Below, piece by piece: positions 43,769 to 51,644 of a stretch of 64,000 nt of DNA. Origin of the DNA: Bradyrhizobium jicamae (lineage in GTDB: Bacteria; Pseudomonadota; Alphaproteobacteria; Rhizobiales; Xanthobacteraceae); NCBI RefSeq assembly GCF_018130695.1, contig NZ_JAFCJX010000024.1, positions 1 through 64,000 of the forward strand, given 5' to 3'. A program made the translations under genes and the position numbers. The notes under the pieces were generated by a model, which was not told the DNA's origin, made no database searches, and worked only from the letters and a program-made list of their open reading frames with translations. The stretch's first letter is position 1, and each line of letters starts with the position of its first letter.

Positions 43769-45364
43769 ATGCCGCACGTCCGTCGCAATGTCTGGACCCT
43801 TCCCGCCGACGACAAGACCCTCGAATGGTACGGCAAGGCGGTTGGGGCGCTGAAGCAACGCCCGATCACCGATCCGACGAGCTGGTGGTCGCTCGGCGCC
43901 ATCCACGGCATCGATGTCGACATCTGGCAGGGCTTTAATTTCATCAGCGCCACCACGCCGCTGCCGCCGGTCAGCATGCAGAACACGCTGTGGCGTCAGT
44001 GCCAGCACATGACCTGGTACTTCCTGCCCTGGCATCGCGGCTTCGTCTCAGCCTTCGAGCAGATCGTCCGCGATGCCGTGACAAAGCTCGGCGGTCCCGA
44101 TGACTGGACGATCCCCTATTGGGACTATTCCGATACGGACGAGGCCCGCGAACTGCCGCGGGCGTTCGCGAAACCGACGCTGCCCGACGGGAGTCCGAAC
44201 TTCCTGCACGTGAAGCAGCGCTACGGCGCCGTTCAGTTTCCCAACGTGCAGAACCCGATCAAGCTCGATCCGCGCGCCGTTGCGGTCGCTGCCACGCTGG
44301 CGGAGAACTTCTTCGAGGGCACGGCCGATGGCGGCTCCGCCGGCTTCGGCGGGGTCAAGACACCGTTCTCGCATGGCGACAGCGACGGCACGTTCGGCGT
44401 GCTGGAAACCACGCCGCATGGCGGCGTGCACGTGCTGGTCGGTGGCGGCTTCAGGGGCAACCAGCTGAGCCAGAACCCGCTCGAGCTCGGCTTGATGACC
44501 AATCCCGATACCGCGGCGCTCGATCCGATCTTCTGGCTGCATCACGCCAATATCGACCGGCTCTGGAACGTCTGGCTGCGGCAGATCCGGCGGCCGGGCA
44601 TGCCGGCGGACGCATTCAAGAACCCCACGGATACCGATTGGCTCGAAGGTCCGAGCGACCGGAAGTTCGTCATGCCCGGCATCGACGGCGTGCTGCACAA
44701 ATACAACGCCCAGGACATGCTCGATACCAAGGCGCCCGGCCTCGATTACGTCTATGATGACGATGCGGTCGCGCCGCCCCCGGTCACCACCCTTTCCGCC
44801 CGGCTGGAATCGCTCGGGGTGGCCCCGGCCCGCGCCTCCGAACTTGCAGGAGCCGTCACAATGGCACCACCGAAACCGGCCGAGCTGCTCGGCGCCAATG
44901 CCGGCACGGTCCGCATCGACAGCGATGTCGTGGAATCTCCCGTTCGCCTCGACGAGGGACAGCGCCAGCGTCTGTCGGCAAGCCTCCAGGCCAACAACCT
45001 CGCGGCCGCCGCGAAGCAGCCCGATCACGTCTATCTCCGGCTGGAGAACATCAAGAGCCCGACCGACGCCGGGATGTTCTACGTCTATGTCAACCTGCCG
45101 CAAGGCGCCGACCCCGAACAGCATCCCGATCATCTGGCGGGCACGGTCTCGATGTTCGGCGTCAGCAAGGCCAGCAAGCCGCAAGGCCCGACCGGCGGCA
45201 ACGGCGCCTCGGCGTCGTTCGACATCACGCCGATCGTCGACCGGCTGCACACGCAATCCGCGCTCGGCAACGAGTTGAAGGTGCAACTGGTGTCCGCGGT
45301 GCCCGGCACCGGCAGCGGCGATGTCTCGATCGGCCGCATCAGCGTGTACCGCCAGGGGCACTGA
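43769..45364 (+). CDS. Tyrosinase family protein with a C-terminal beta domain
   Basis: The 531-residue type 3 copper protein should oxidise phenols or diphenols. CuA ligands His46, His80 and His89 lie in GAIHGIDV, CQHMTWYFLPWHRGF. CuB is supported by TTPHGGVHVLVGGG (His217, His221) and DPIFWLHHANIDRLWNVW (His258 or His259). The catalytic domain ends near residue 330; a linker and a beta-sandwich-like C-terminal domain (residues about 380-531, with DHVYLRLENIKSPTDAGM and IGRISVYRQG) follow, as in plant-type polyphenol oxidases and some bacterial ones. No signal peptide is seen. ATG 43769 has GGGAG at 43756-43760. It is followed one base after the stop by the DUF2182 gene. Confidence 0.9.
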   Translation: MPHVRRNVWTLPADDKTLEWYGKAVGALKQRPITDPTSWWSLGAIHGIDVDIWQGFNFISATTPLPPVSMQNTLWRQCQHMTWYFLPWHRGFVSAFEQIVRDAVTKLGGPDDWTIPYWDYSDTDEARELPRAFAKPTLPDGSPNFLHVKQRYGAVQFPNVQNPIKLDPRAVAVAATLAENFFEGTADGGSAGFGGVKTPFSHGDSDGTFGVLETTPHGGVHVLVGGGFRGNQLSQNPLELGLMTNPDTAALDPIFWLHHANIDRLWNVWLRQIRRPGMPADAFKNPTDTDWLEGPSDRKFVMPGIDGVLHKYNAQDMLDTKAPGLDYVYDDDAVAPPPVTTLSARLESLGVAPARASELAGAVTMAPPKPAELLGANAGTVRIDSDVVESPVRLDEGQRQRLSASLQANNLAAAAKQPDHVYLRLENIKSPTDAGMFYVYVNLPQGADPEQHPDHLAGTVSMFGVSKASKPQGPTGGNGASASFDITPIVDRLHTQSALGNELKVQLVSAVPGTGSGDVSIGRISVYRQGH

Positions 45365-45365
45365 G

Positions 45366-46133
45366 ATGCCCGCGCTGCAGGTCGCATGGCAGGCCGTGAA
45401 GCGGCTGCCTGCACCGCTGCTTGCGGCGACTGCGGCCGGATGGACGGTGCTTGCGCTTCGCGAGAGCAGCGCGTCGTTGCCGGCGTTCTGTCTTTCCGGC
45501 GACACGCTCTCGGGCAACATCGCGGCGTTGACGCGGCTGCCCGATCTTGCGCTGATGCTGCTGGCGATGATGCCGCCATTGCTTGCTTCACCGCTGCAGC
45601 ATGTCTGGCGGCGCAGCCTGACGCGGCGGCGCGGCCGCGCCATCGCGCTGTTCGTCCTGGGCTATGTCGCAATCTGGCTTGCCGTCGGCGTGCTGCTGGT
45701 CACGGCATCGCTGGTCCTCGCCGCTGCCACCGCTTTACCGGCTATCGCGATCGGCGCACTGATCGCGCTCGGTTGGCAGGCGACGCCCCTCAAGCAAGCC
45801 AGCCTCAATCTCTGTCATCGCCGTCCGGCGCTCGAAGCCTTCGGCATTCGCGCCGAGATCGATGCGCTCGTCTATGGCACCACCCACGGCATCTGGTGCG
45901 CCGGCGCGTGCTGGTCCCTGATGCTGCTGCCGCTCCTGGCCGGCGGGCCGCTGCACTGGGTGTTGATGCCGATGGTGATGCTCATCGCGATCGTCGAACG
46001 CGCCCGCGCACCGCAGCCGATGCGATGGAATGCCGCCTGGCCGCGGTTGCGTGTTGGCCGCGAGGTCCGCGCGCTCAACTATCGAGCGGCTTGTCGGAAT
46101 CCCCCGACAGCAGTTTTGGAAACAGCTCCTTGA
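45366..46133 (+). CDS. DUF2182 family membrane protein
   Basis: The 255-residue protein has about seven membrane helices and the DUF2182 hallmark MLLAMMPPLLASPL in an early helix and a later GACWSLMLLPLL. The family has been called a predicted metal-binding integral membrane protein. Here the stop codon of the tyrosinase gene and this start are one base apart, so a copper-related role is likely but not shown. Its last 59 bases overlap the end of the convergent phosphatase gene at 46075. Confidence 0.8.
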   Translation: MPALQVAWQAVKRLPAPLLAATAAGWTVLALRESSASLPAFCLSGDTLSGNIAALTRLPDLALMLLAMMPPLLASPLQHVWRRSLTRRRGRAIALFVLGYVAIWLAVGVLLVTASLVLAAATALPAIAIGALIALGWQATPLKQASLNLCHRRPALEAFGIRAEIDALVYGTTHGIWCAGACWSLMLLPLLAGGPLHWVLMPMVMLIAIVERARAPQPMRWNAAWPRLRVGREVRALNYRAACRNPPTAVLETAP

Positions 46134-46647
46134 AGCTGAATTTGTCGTCGTCCTCGGCGCGATCGAATCGCAGCACGACGTCGAACCGGCTGCCGTTCCA
46201 TTTTTTGGGCGGCGTGCCCTTGCTGACGGGAATGCGCGGGATGATGTCCGAGATGATCGCCTTGTGCTCCCAGCAGATCAGCACGACGCCGCTCAGGCCG
46301 AGCACCTCGTCCATCAAGCCCTTCTCGTTGCCCTTGCCGAACCCCTCGTTCGCCGTGAGCTTGCGGCGGTCCGCGAGCGGCAGGATGGTTTCGGCCGGAC
46401 GGCGGCTCGGCCCCTGGTTCGGATCAAGCTCACCGCCGGGTGTCGCGGCGTAGATCGCATCCGGCTTGGCGTAGTCGCTTCCGCCAAAGTGCGTGCCGAA
46501 CAGGCTCGCCCAGGCGCCGGCACGCTGCCAGCCGCGAAGGACGAGCGATTCCTTGTCCTCGACGCCATCGACCATGAAACCCGGCCCCGGAAAGTCCTCG
46601 CCCGGCTTCTCGGCATGACGGATGACGTAGAGCGTGAGCGCGTCCAT
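46075..46647 (-). CDS. Histidine phosphatase superfamily protein
   Basis: The 190-residue protein opens with LYVIRHAEKPGEDFPG, the RHxE/G catalytic region (Arg10, His11) of the branch-1 and branch-2 histidine phosphatases. The later LICWEHKAIISDIIPRI provides a second His in the expected position. The substrate cannot be told. It ends in a 59-base convergent overlap with the DUF2182 gene; that overlap may hinder simultaneous expression. Confidence 0.8.
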   Translation of the reverse strand: MDALTLYVIRHAEKPGEDFPGPGFMVDGVEDKESLVLRGWQRAGAWASLFGTHFGGSDYAKPDAIYAATPGGELDPNQGPSRRPAETILPLADRRKLTANEGFGKGNEKGLMDEVLGLSGVVLICWEHKAIISDIIPRIPVSKGTPPKKWNGSRFDVVLRFDRAEDDDKFSFKELFPKLLSGDSDKPLDS

Positions 46648-46763
46648 CTCGACCTCGCAGACCTGTGTTCGACAGCATGATGGGCTTCGCCGACCCTACC
46701 AAGGCAGTCTGCGCCATACAATCAAAACAGTGTGTGGCCGATATGATCTACCTTAGGGCGATC

Positions 46764-47222
46764 TCAGGTCTTGTGTGACGCGCCACGGTCAGGGCCGGGA
46801 TCGCGCCCTGCGGCACGCTCGGTCAGGCGGCTGAGATAATGCGCCCAGCCGCGCTCGTGGCTGGCGCGCTGGGCTTCGCTCGGCAGGCCGCTATGGGTCA
46901 TGCGCATCAGGGTGCCGCTGTCCTTGTCGATCAGGTCGATCTCGATCAGGCTCGATCCCGGCGGCACCTCGTCGCTGCCGTCCCAGCCGAAGCTGTAGGC
47001 GAGCCGATGCACCGGCACCACCTCGCGGAAGGCGCCGCGCGCAGTGCGCTGATGGTCGCCGCCGACGCCCTTGAGCAGATAGAGCCCGCCTGCATGCGGC
47101 TCGGTGGTGGCCTCCAGCCCCATCCAGCTGATGATCTTCTGCGGATCGGTCAGGAAAGCGAACACGGTCGCTGGCGGTGCCGCGATCTGCATCTCGCGAC
47201 GGACCACGAATTGCTCAGGCAT
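46764..47222 (-). CDS. SRPBCC/AHSA1-like ligand-binding protein
   Basis: The 152-residue protein has the START/SRPBCC fold pattern of the AHSA1-like family: FVVRREMQIAAPPATVFAFL, TDPQKIISWMG, then SFGWDGSDEVPPGSSLIEI and HSGLPSEAQRASHERGWAHYL. Such proteins bind small hydrophobic ligands or act as Hsp90 cochaperone-like factors; which applies is unknown. It is separate from its neighbours. Confidence 0.85.
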   Translation of the reverse strand: MPEQFVVRREMQIAAPPATVFAFLTDPQKIISWMGLEATTEPHAGGLYLLKGVGGDHQRTARGAFREVVPVHRLAYSFGWDGSDEVPPGSSLIEIDLIDKDSGTLMRMTHSGLPSEAQRASHERGWAHYLSRLTERAAGRDPGPDRGASHKT

Positions 47223-47307
47223 CGATCAACTCCTCCCGATGGCGGCGTCACGCAATAGGTAGGGATAGCGCGTGACAATGGTAGGGCGCGGGCGCCATGA
47301 TGATGCA

Positions 47308-48414
47308 ATGCAATCGCCGTTCCCACTGTCCCCCACCTTGTCCTGGCTCGTCGATTCCGCCGCGAAGACCGCGCGTGCCGACCGCTTCCTGGCGGAATTG
47401 GGTACCCATCTGCTCGCCGACGGTCTGCCGCTGGCCGACGGCACGCTCACGCTCGAGGTTCCGCATCCCCTGATCGCCCGCCGCAGCTGGATATGGCGCG
47501 CTGCAAGCGGCGAGGTCATCGAGGCGTTGGGATTTGCGCCGGAAGCCCCCGCGATCGAACCGGGCGCGATGCAGCCAGGTGGCGGCAACCGTCCCCTGCT
47601 CGCCGGCTTTGCCGCCGGTCCGGTTCATGTCGACACCATCGGATCAGCGCAAGGCGCGCCGACCCTAAGCTGGACCGGATCGCGCCCGTTTACGCCCGAG
47701 GAGAGCGCTGCCCTGCATCAGGCTGCACGCTTCGCCGCCGCGCCGCTTGCGGTGCTCGCCGCGCGCGCGACGCTGACGGCGACGGTGGAAGCCTATCTCG
47801 GCAAGCGCACCGCCGCGCGTGTGCTCGGCGCGCCGCTCCGGCGCGATATCGGCGAGACCATTCAGGCTGCCCTGCTCTACGCCGATCTGCGCGGCTTCAC
47901 CGCGCTGTCCGAAGATCATCCGCCGGCGGAAGTCATCCTGGCGCTCGATGCGTGGTTCGACCGCATCGCCGGCGCGATCCATGCCTTCGGCGGCGAGGTG
48001 CTGAAGTTCATCGGCGACGGCCTATTGGCGATCTTTCCCGTCACCGGCGGCGCGCCGCGCAATGCGTGCGAGTCCGCCTTGCGCGCGATCACGGCGACCC
48101 GCGCGGGCATGGCGCATCTCGACCAGGAGCGGCGCGCCAAGGGATTGCCGCCGCTGTCGTTCGGCGCGGCGCTGCATCTCGGCGAAATCCTCTGGGGCAA
48201 TATCGGCGCCGCCGACCGGCTCGACTTCACCGCAATCGGCCGGGCGGTCAATCTGGTCAGCCGGCTGGAAGGGTTGTGCAAGCCGCTCGGCAAATCGGTG
48301 CTCGTCTCGGGCGCGCTGGCGGCCGAGACCGAGATGCCTCTCATCGCGCTCGGCACTCACGAGTTGCGCGGGATCGCAACACCCTGCGAGGTGTTCGCAT
48401 TGCCGGACGATTGA
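47308..48414 (+). CDS. Adenylate/guanylate cyclase (class III)
   Basis: The 368-residue soluble protein has a class III cyclase domain at its C terminus (about residues 180-360): LLYADLRGFTALSEDH (metal Asp), GGEVLKFIGDGLLAIFP (second metal Asp) and FTAIGRAVNLVSRLEGL. The N-terminal half (about 1-165) is not a recognised sensor domain and contains a stretch LSWTGSRPFTPEESAALHQ that may be a helical input module. The start at ATG 47308 is less certain than most; GTG 47272 is an alternative. A palindromic element begins at its stop codon. It probably makes cAMP. Confidence 0.88.
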   Translation: MQSPFPLSPTLSWLVDSAAKTARADRFLAELGTHLLADGLPLADGTLTLEVPHPLIARRSWIWRAASGEVIEALGFAPEAPAIEPGAMQPGGGNRPLLAGFAAGPVHVDTIGSAQGAPTLSWTGSRPFTPEESAALHQAARFAAAPLAVLAARATLTATVEAYLGKRTAARVLGAPLRRDIGETIQAALLYADLRGFTALSEDHPPAEVILALDAWFDRIAGAIHAFGGEVLKFIGDGLLAIFPVTGGAPRNACESALRAITATRAGMAHLDQERRAKGLPPLSFGAALHLGEILWGNIGAADRLDFTAIGRAVNLVSRLEGLCKPLGKSVLVSGALAAETEMPLIALGTHELRGIATPCEVFALPDD

Positions 48415-48490
48415 GCATGATCCGGAAAAGTGTGGAGCGGTTTTCCCTCGCGACAAACGCCGAAGGCGTTTGCGCGGAGATCATGCTCAA
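48413..48490. repeat. CATGATCCGG palindromic element, copy 3, with inner hairpin
   Basis: GAGCATGATCCGGAAAAGTG at the left pairs with the terminal GATCATGCTC. An extra hairpin CAAACGCCGAAGGCGTTTG is inserted in the middle, which the other two copies lack. The left end overlaps the stop codon of the cyclase gene (TGA at 48412-48414). Confidence 0.8.
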
Positions 48491-48502
48491 AAAAAGAGAG
48501 CG

Positions 48503-49375
48503 TTAGCGTCCCAGCCGCTCCTGCAAAAACTCGATGAAGCGCTGCGCCTTGGCCGGCACGATGCGCGTCTCCGTGATGGCATAGACGGGGACCGGGGCGC
48601 CGTGCCAGCGCTGCAGCACGCGGCGCAGGCGGCCGCTCGAGAGATCATCGGCGACGATCTCCTCCGCCAGCAAGGCGATGCCGAGGTCGAGCGTCGCCAG
48701 ACGGCGGATCATGTTGACGCTGTTGAGCGTGAAGCGGCCGTCGACGGCGACCTCGACCTTCTTGTTGCCGTCGTCGAGCGTCCAGTGGTCGGCGCGCGGC
48801 ATGCACAGGCAGTCATGGGTCGCCAGATCGCTCGGCTCCTTCGGCTCGCCGGCGCGGGCGAGATAGCGCGGCGAGGCGTAGAAATAGCGCGGCATGCGCG
48901 CCAGCTGGCGCGCGAACACACCGGAATTGGTGATCTCCTCCATGCGGATCGCGACGTCGAAGGATTCGGCGGCGACATCGACCCGCCGCGGCGTCAGGTC
49001 GAACTCGAAGCGGATGGCGGGGTAGCGCTGGGCGAATTCGGCGACCAGCGGCGTCAGATAGATGGTGGCGAAATCGACCGGCAGCGAGACGCGCAGTGTG
49101 CCGTTCGGCTGCGCCAGCGTCTCGGAGAGCTGCTCATGCGCCAATCTCGCCTCGGCGACAATCCGCTTGCAGCGCTCGAAATAGAGCTGGCCGGCCTCGG
49201 TCAGCTCGATCTTGCGGGTGGTGCGGTTCAGCAGCCTGAGGCCAACCGCCTTTTCCAGCGCATTGACCCGCCGTGAGACCGTCGAGTTCGGCATGCCGAT
49301 CGTCTCGGCCGCGCGCCGGAAGCTCCTCGCCTTCACGACCTCGACGAAGAGGCCCATGTCGTGCAGATGTTCCAC
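48503..49375 (-). CDS. LysR family transcriptional regulator
   Basis: The 290-residue protein has an N-terminal winged HTH (MGLFVEVVKARSFRRAAETI, MPNSTVSRRVNALEKAVGLR) and a C-terminal inducer-binding domain of the LTTR type. The region after residue 95 (VSLPVDFATIYLTPLVAEFA) fits the LTTR core. No divergent target gene lies next to it; the carboxymuconolactone decarboxylase-like gene upstream runs in the same direction. A role in control of that gene is only a guess. Confidence 0.92.
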   Translation of the reverse strand: MEHLHDMGLFVEVVKARSFRRAAETIGMPNSTVSRRVNALEKAVGLRLLNRTTRKIELTEAGQLYFERCKRIVAEARLAHEQLSETLAQPNGTLRVSLPVDFATIYLTPLVAEFAQRYPAIRFEFDLTPRRVDVAAESFDVAIRMEEITNSGVFARQLARMPRYFYASPRYLARAGEPKEPSDLATHDCLCMPRADHWTLDDGNKKVEVAVDGRFTLNSVNMIRRLATLDLGIALLAEEIVADDLSSGRLRRVLQRWHGAPVPVYAITETRIVPAKAQRFIEFLQERLGR

Positions 49376-49522
49376 GCCGATTGCTCCATCGGTGGATCAG
49401 TACACCTCAGCGCGACACGGTTTATCCCAATTCTCGGATTCTGGCCAATGGCTCAAGCTGGGGCAATGGCCATGCTGCACTGCCCACCAACAGCATTCGG
49501 AATGCAGACCGGCGGCCCGGCG

Positions 49523-50074
49523 CTACTCCGCCGCCTCGCGGTGCGGCACGCCCTGCTCGATGTCGAATTGCAGAATATCGTTGAAGCGGTTGAAGGCGCC
49601 GCACAGCGCGATACGCCAGGTCAGTTCGACGATCTGCGCCTCCGAGAAATGCGCACGCAGGCGATCGAAGATCTCGTCGCGGGTCTTGTTCCAGTTGTTG
49701 GTGACGGCGATCGAATACTCGACCACGAGCTTGTCGAGATCATCGAGCTCGGGATGATCCTTGGTGTCGAGCAGGCGCGCCGCGCCCTCCTCCGACACGC
49801 CCTGCACCTTGAGCTTCGGCGCATGATGCGAGACACAATAGTCGCATTTGTTGAGCAGCGACACCGTCACCAGCGCGAGCTCGAGATGACGCTTCGATAC
49901 CACAGCCTCATCGGCGAGATCGACCAGCAGCGACCACATATGCTTGAAGATCGGCGGCCGATGCGCCATCACGCCCGCCTGATTCTCGAATGCGCCATAG
50001 GTCGTCATCTTGTCCCACAGCGGCTGGAGCGCGGGCGGCAGATCGGCCCTGGTTTTGATCGAAACGCGCGACAT
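49523..50074 (-). CDS. Carboxymuconolactone decarboxylase/AhpD-like protein
   Basis: The 183-residue protein has the AhpD active-site pattern KCDYCVSHH (Cys77, Cys80, His84). It is longer than typical carboxymuconolactone decarboxylases and shows the conserved DLADEAVVSKRHLELALVTV region. It may act as alkylhydroperoxidase or as a thiol peroxidase-like protein. ATG 50074 is preferred because a GAGGG motif lies ten bases upstream; ATG 50083 would place that motif too close. It is divergent from the five-gene SWIM-MoxR-VWA operon, 181 bases away. Confidence 0.82.
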   Translation of the reverse strand: MSRVSIKTRADLPPALQPLWDKMTTYGAFENQAGVMAHRPPIFKHMWSLLVDLADEAVVSKRHLELALVTVSLLNKCDYCVSHHAPKLKVQGVSEEGAARLLDTKDHPELDDLDKLVVEYSIAVTNNWNKTRDEIFDRLRAHFSEAQIVELTWRIALCGAFNRFNDILQFDIEQGVPHREAAE

Positions 50075-50255
50075 CGGTGTCATCCCTCAATGGAAATCGA
50101 CGAGGATGCTGCCATATTTGGGAAGACTTGGCACCGCGCCACGGGAATGGCTGGGCTGTCGAGACCCACACGCTGCGGTTTCATGGTGGTGGCGACATTG
50201 AGCTTTCATTGCCGGCCGATATACTGCCGGTCCGGGATTCGATTGGGACCGCTGC

Positions 50256-51644
50256 GTGGCGATTGATCTAAAGACGATCGAGCAACTCGCCACCGACCAA
50301 TCCTCGCTCAAGGCGGCGGCGGGGCTTGCCAAGCCGGCCAAATGGTCGGGGCTCGGGATGAGCCCTGATGGCGCGCTGGCGTGGGGCGAGTGCGCGGGCT
50401 CCGGCGCCAATCCCTATCGCGTGATGGCCGATCTGCGCGACCTCGGCAACAAGTGCACCTGCCCGTCGCGAAAATTTCCCTGCAAGCATGTGCTCGGCCT
50501 GCTGTGGCTGAAGGCCGAGGCAAAGGCGCCATTCCCATCGGCCGAGACACCGCCCTGGGTCAGCGACTGGCTCGGGCGGCGGCGCAGCAGCGGCGGTGCG
50601 CCCAAAGCCCCCGCCCCCAATGCTCAGCCTGCCGGCGACAAGGATGTCAGCGCGGCACAACTTGTCGAGCCGGAAGCGGCCGACGATCCCAAGGACATCG
50701 CGCGGCGCGAGGCTGCTGCCGCAAAACGCAGCGAGGACACCGAGCGCGCGATCCTGGATGCACTCGACGCGCTCGAGCAATGGATCGGCGATCAGCTGCG
50801 CATGGGACTTGCGCCCTTCATCGACGATGTGACCGCGCGGTGTCGGCGCATCGCCGCGCGCCTGGTCGACGGCAAGGCTGCGGTGCTCGCAGGGCGGATC
50901 GACGAGCTGCCCGGTCGTCTGCTCGCGCTCCCCGCAGGCGACCGCCCACGCGGCGCCGTGGTCGAGCTCGGCAAGCTGGTGCTGCTGGCGCGCGCCTTCC
51001 GCGCCAGCCCGCGCGACGCCGCGCTTCGCCGTGCCGTCGCCGCCTCGGAAACCCGCGACGCCGTGCTCGCCGGTCCGGAGACGCTGCGCGTGCCGTCGCA
51101 GTGGGAGGTGCTGGCCGAACAGGTTCAGACCCGCCGCGACGGCCTGGTGTCGCAGACCACGTGGCTGCTCAATCTCAGCGAGGCCGGTCCACGCTTTGCG
51201 ATGCTGCTCGACTTCTTCCCGGCAAGCGCAGGGCGCCGCGGCTCCGTGTTCGCACCTGGCGAGCGATTTCGGGGTGAGCTTGCTTTCTATCCTGCGCAGC
51301 AGCCGCTGCGGGCGCTCCTGATCTCGCGCGACACGGCGGCTGATGCCACGTCGTGGCCGACACCGGAGGCCGCGCTCACCGACACATTGTCCGCGCCGCT
51401 GCTCGCCGAACCCTGGACGCTGGATATCCCGGTGCTGCTGCCGGCGGGACGGATCGCGCGCGACGACGCCGGGCATTCGTGGTGGCGGTCGGCCGACGGC
51501 TCGACCACGCTGCCGGTCGCCGGCAGTGCCGAGGGCCTGCTGTGCGGCACCGATCTCGAACGAACCGCCGCCATCTGGTCCGGCAATCGCCTTACCATCC
51601 TGGCTGCGCAGACGCGCTGGGGACGGATCGACGGCCATGACTGA
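50256..51644 (+). CDS. SWIM zinc-finger protein, first gene of a five-gene unit
   Basis: The 462-residue protein has a SWIM zinc-binding motif near its N terminus: Cys67-x-Cys69 ... Cys76-x-His78 in NKCTCPSRKFPCKHVLGLLW. The middle is Pro/Ala-rich (GGAPKAPAPNAQP), and the C-terminal part is a long helical region without other known motifs. SWIM domains bind DNA, protein or metals. The start is GTG 50256. It overlaps the next gene by eight bases (51637-51644), so the two are coupled. Nothing indicates an enzymatic domain of its own. Confidence 0.82.
   Translation: MAIDLKTIEQLATDQSSLKAAAGLAKPAKWSGLGMSPDGALAWGECAGSGANPYRVMADLRDLGNKCTCPSRKFPCKHVLGLLWLKAEAKAPFPSAETPPWVSDWLGRRRSSGGAPKAPAPNAQPAGDKDVSAAQLVEPEAADDPKDIARREAAAAKRSEDTERAILDALDALEQWIGDQLRMGLAPFIDDVTARCRRIAARLVDGKAAVLAGRIDELPGRLLALPAGDRPRGAVVELGKLVLLARAFRASPRDAALRRAVAASETRDAVLAGPETLRVPSQWEVLAEQVQTRRDGLVSQTTWLLNLSEAGPRFAMLLDFFPASAGRRGSVFAPGERFRGELAFYPAQQPLRALLISRDTAADATSWPTPEAALTDTLSAPLLAEPWTLDIPVLLPAGRIARDDAGHSWWRSADGSTTLPVAGSAEGLLCGTDLERTAAIWSGNRLTILAAQTRWGRIDGHD

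Noticed and set aside
44048..45643. 531-residue open frame on the minus strand
   Set aside because: Antisense to the tyrosinase gene. It has no motif and the plus strand carries full copper ligands.
46668..46702. Possible fragment of the CGTAGGGTGGGC element (GATGGGCTTCGCCGACCCTACC)
   Set aside because: Too short and one-sided to count as a copy; it could be chance.
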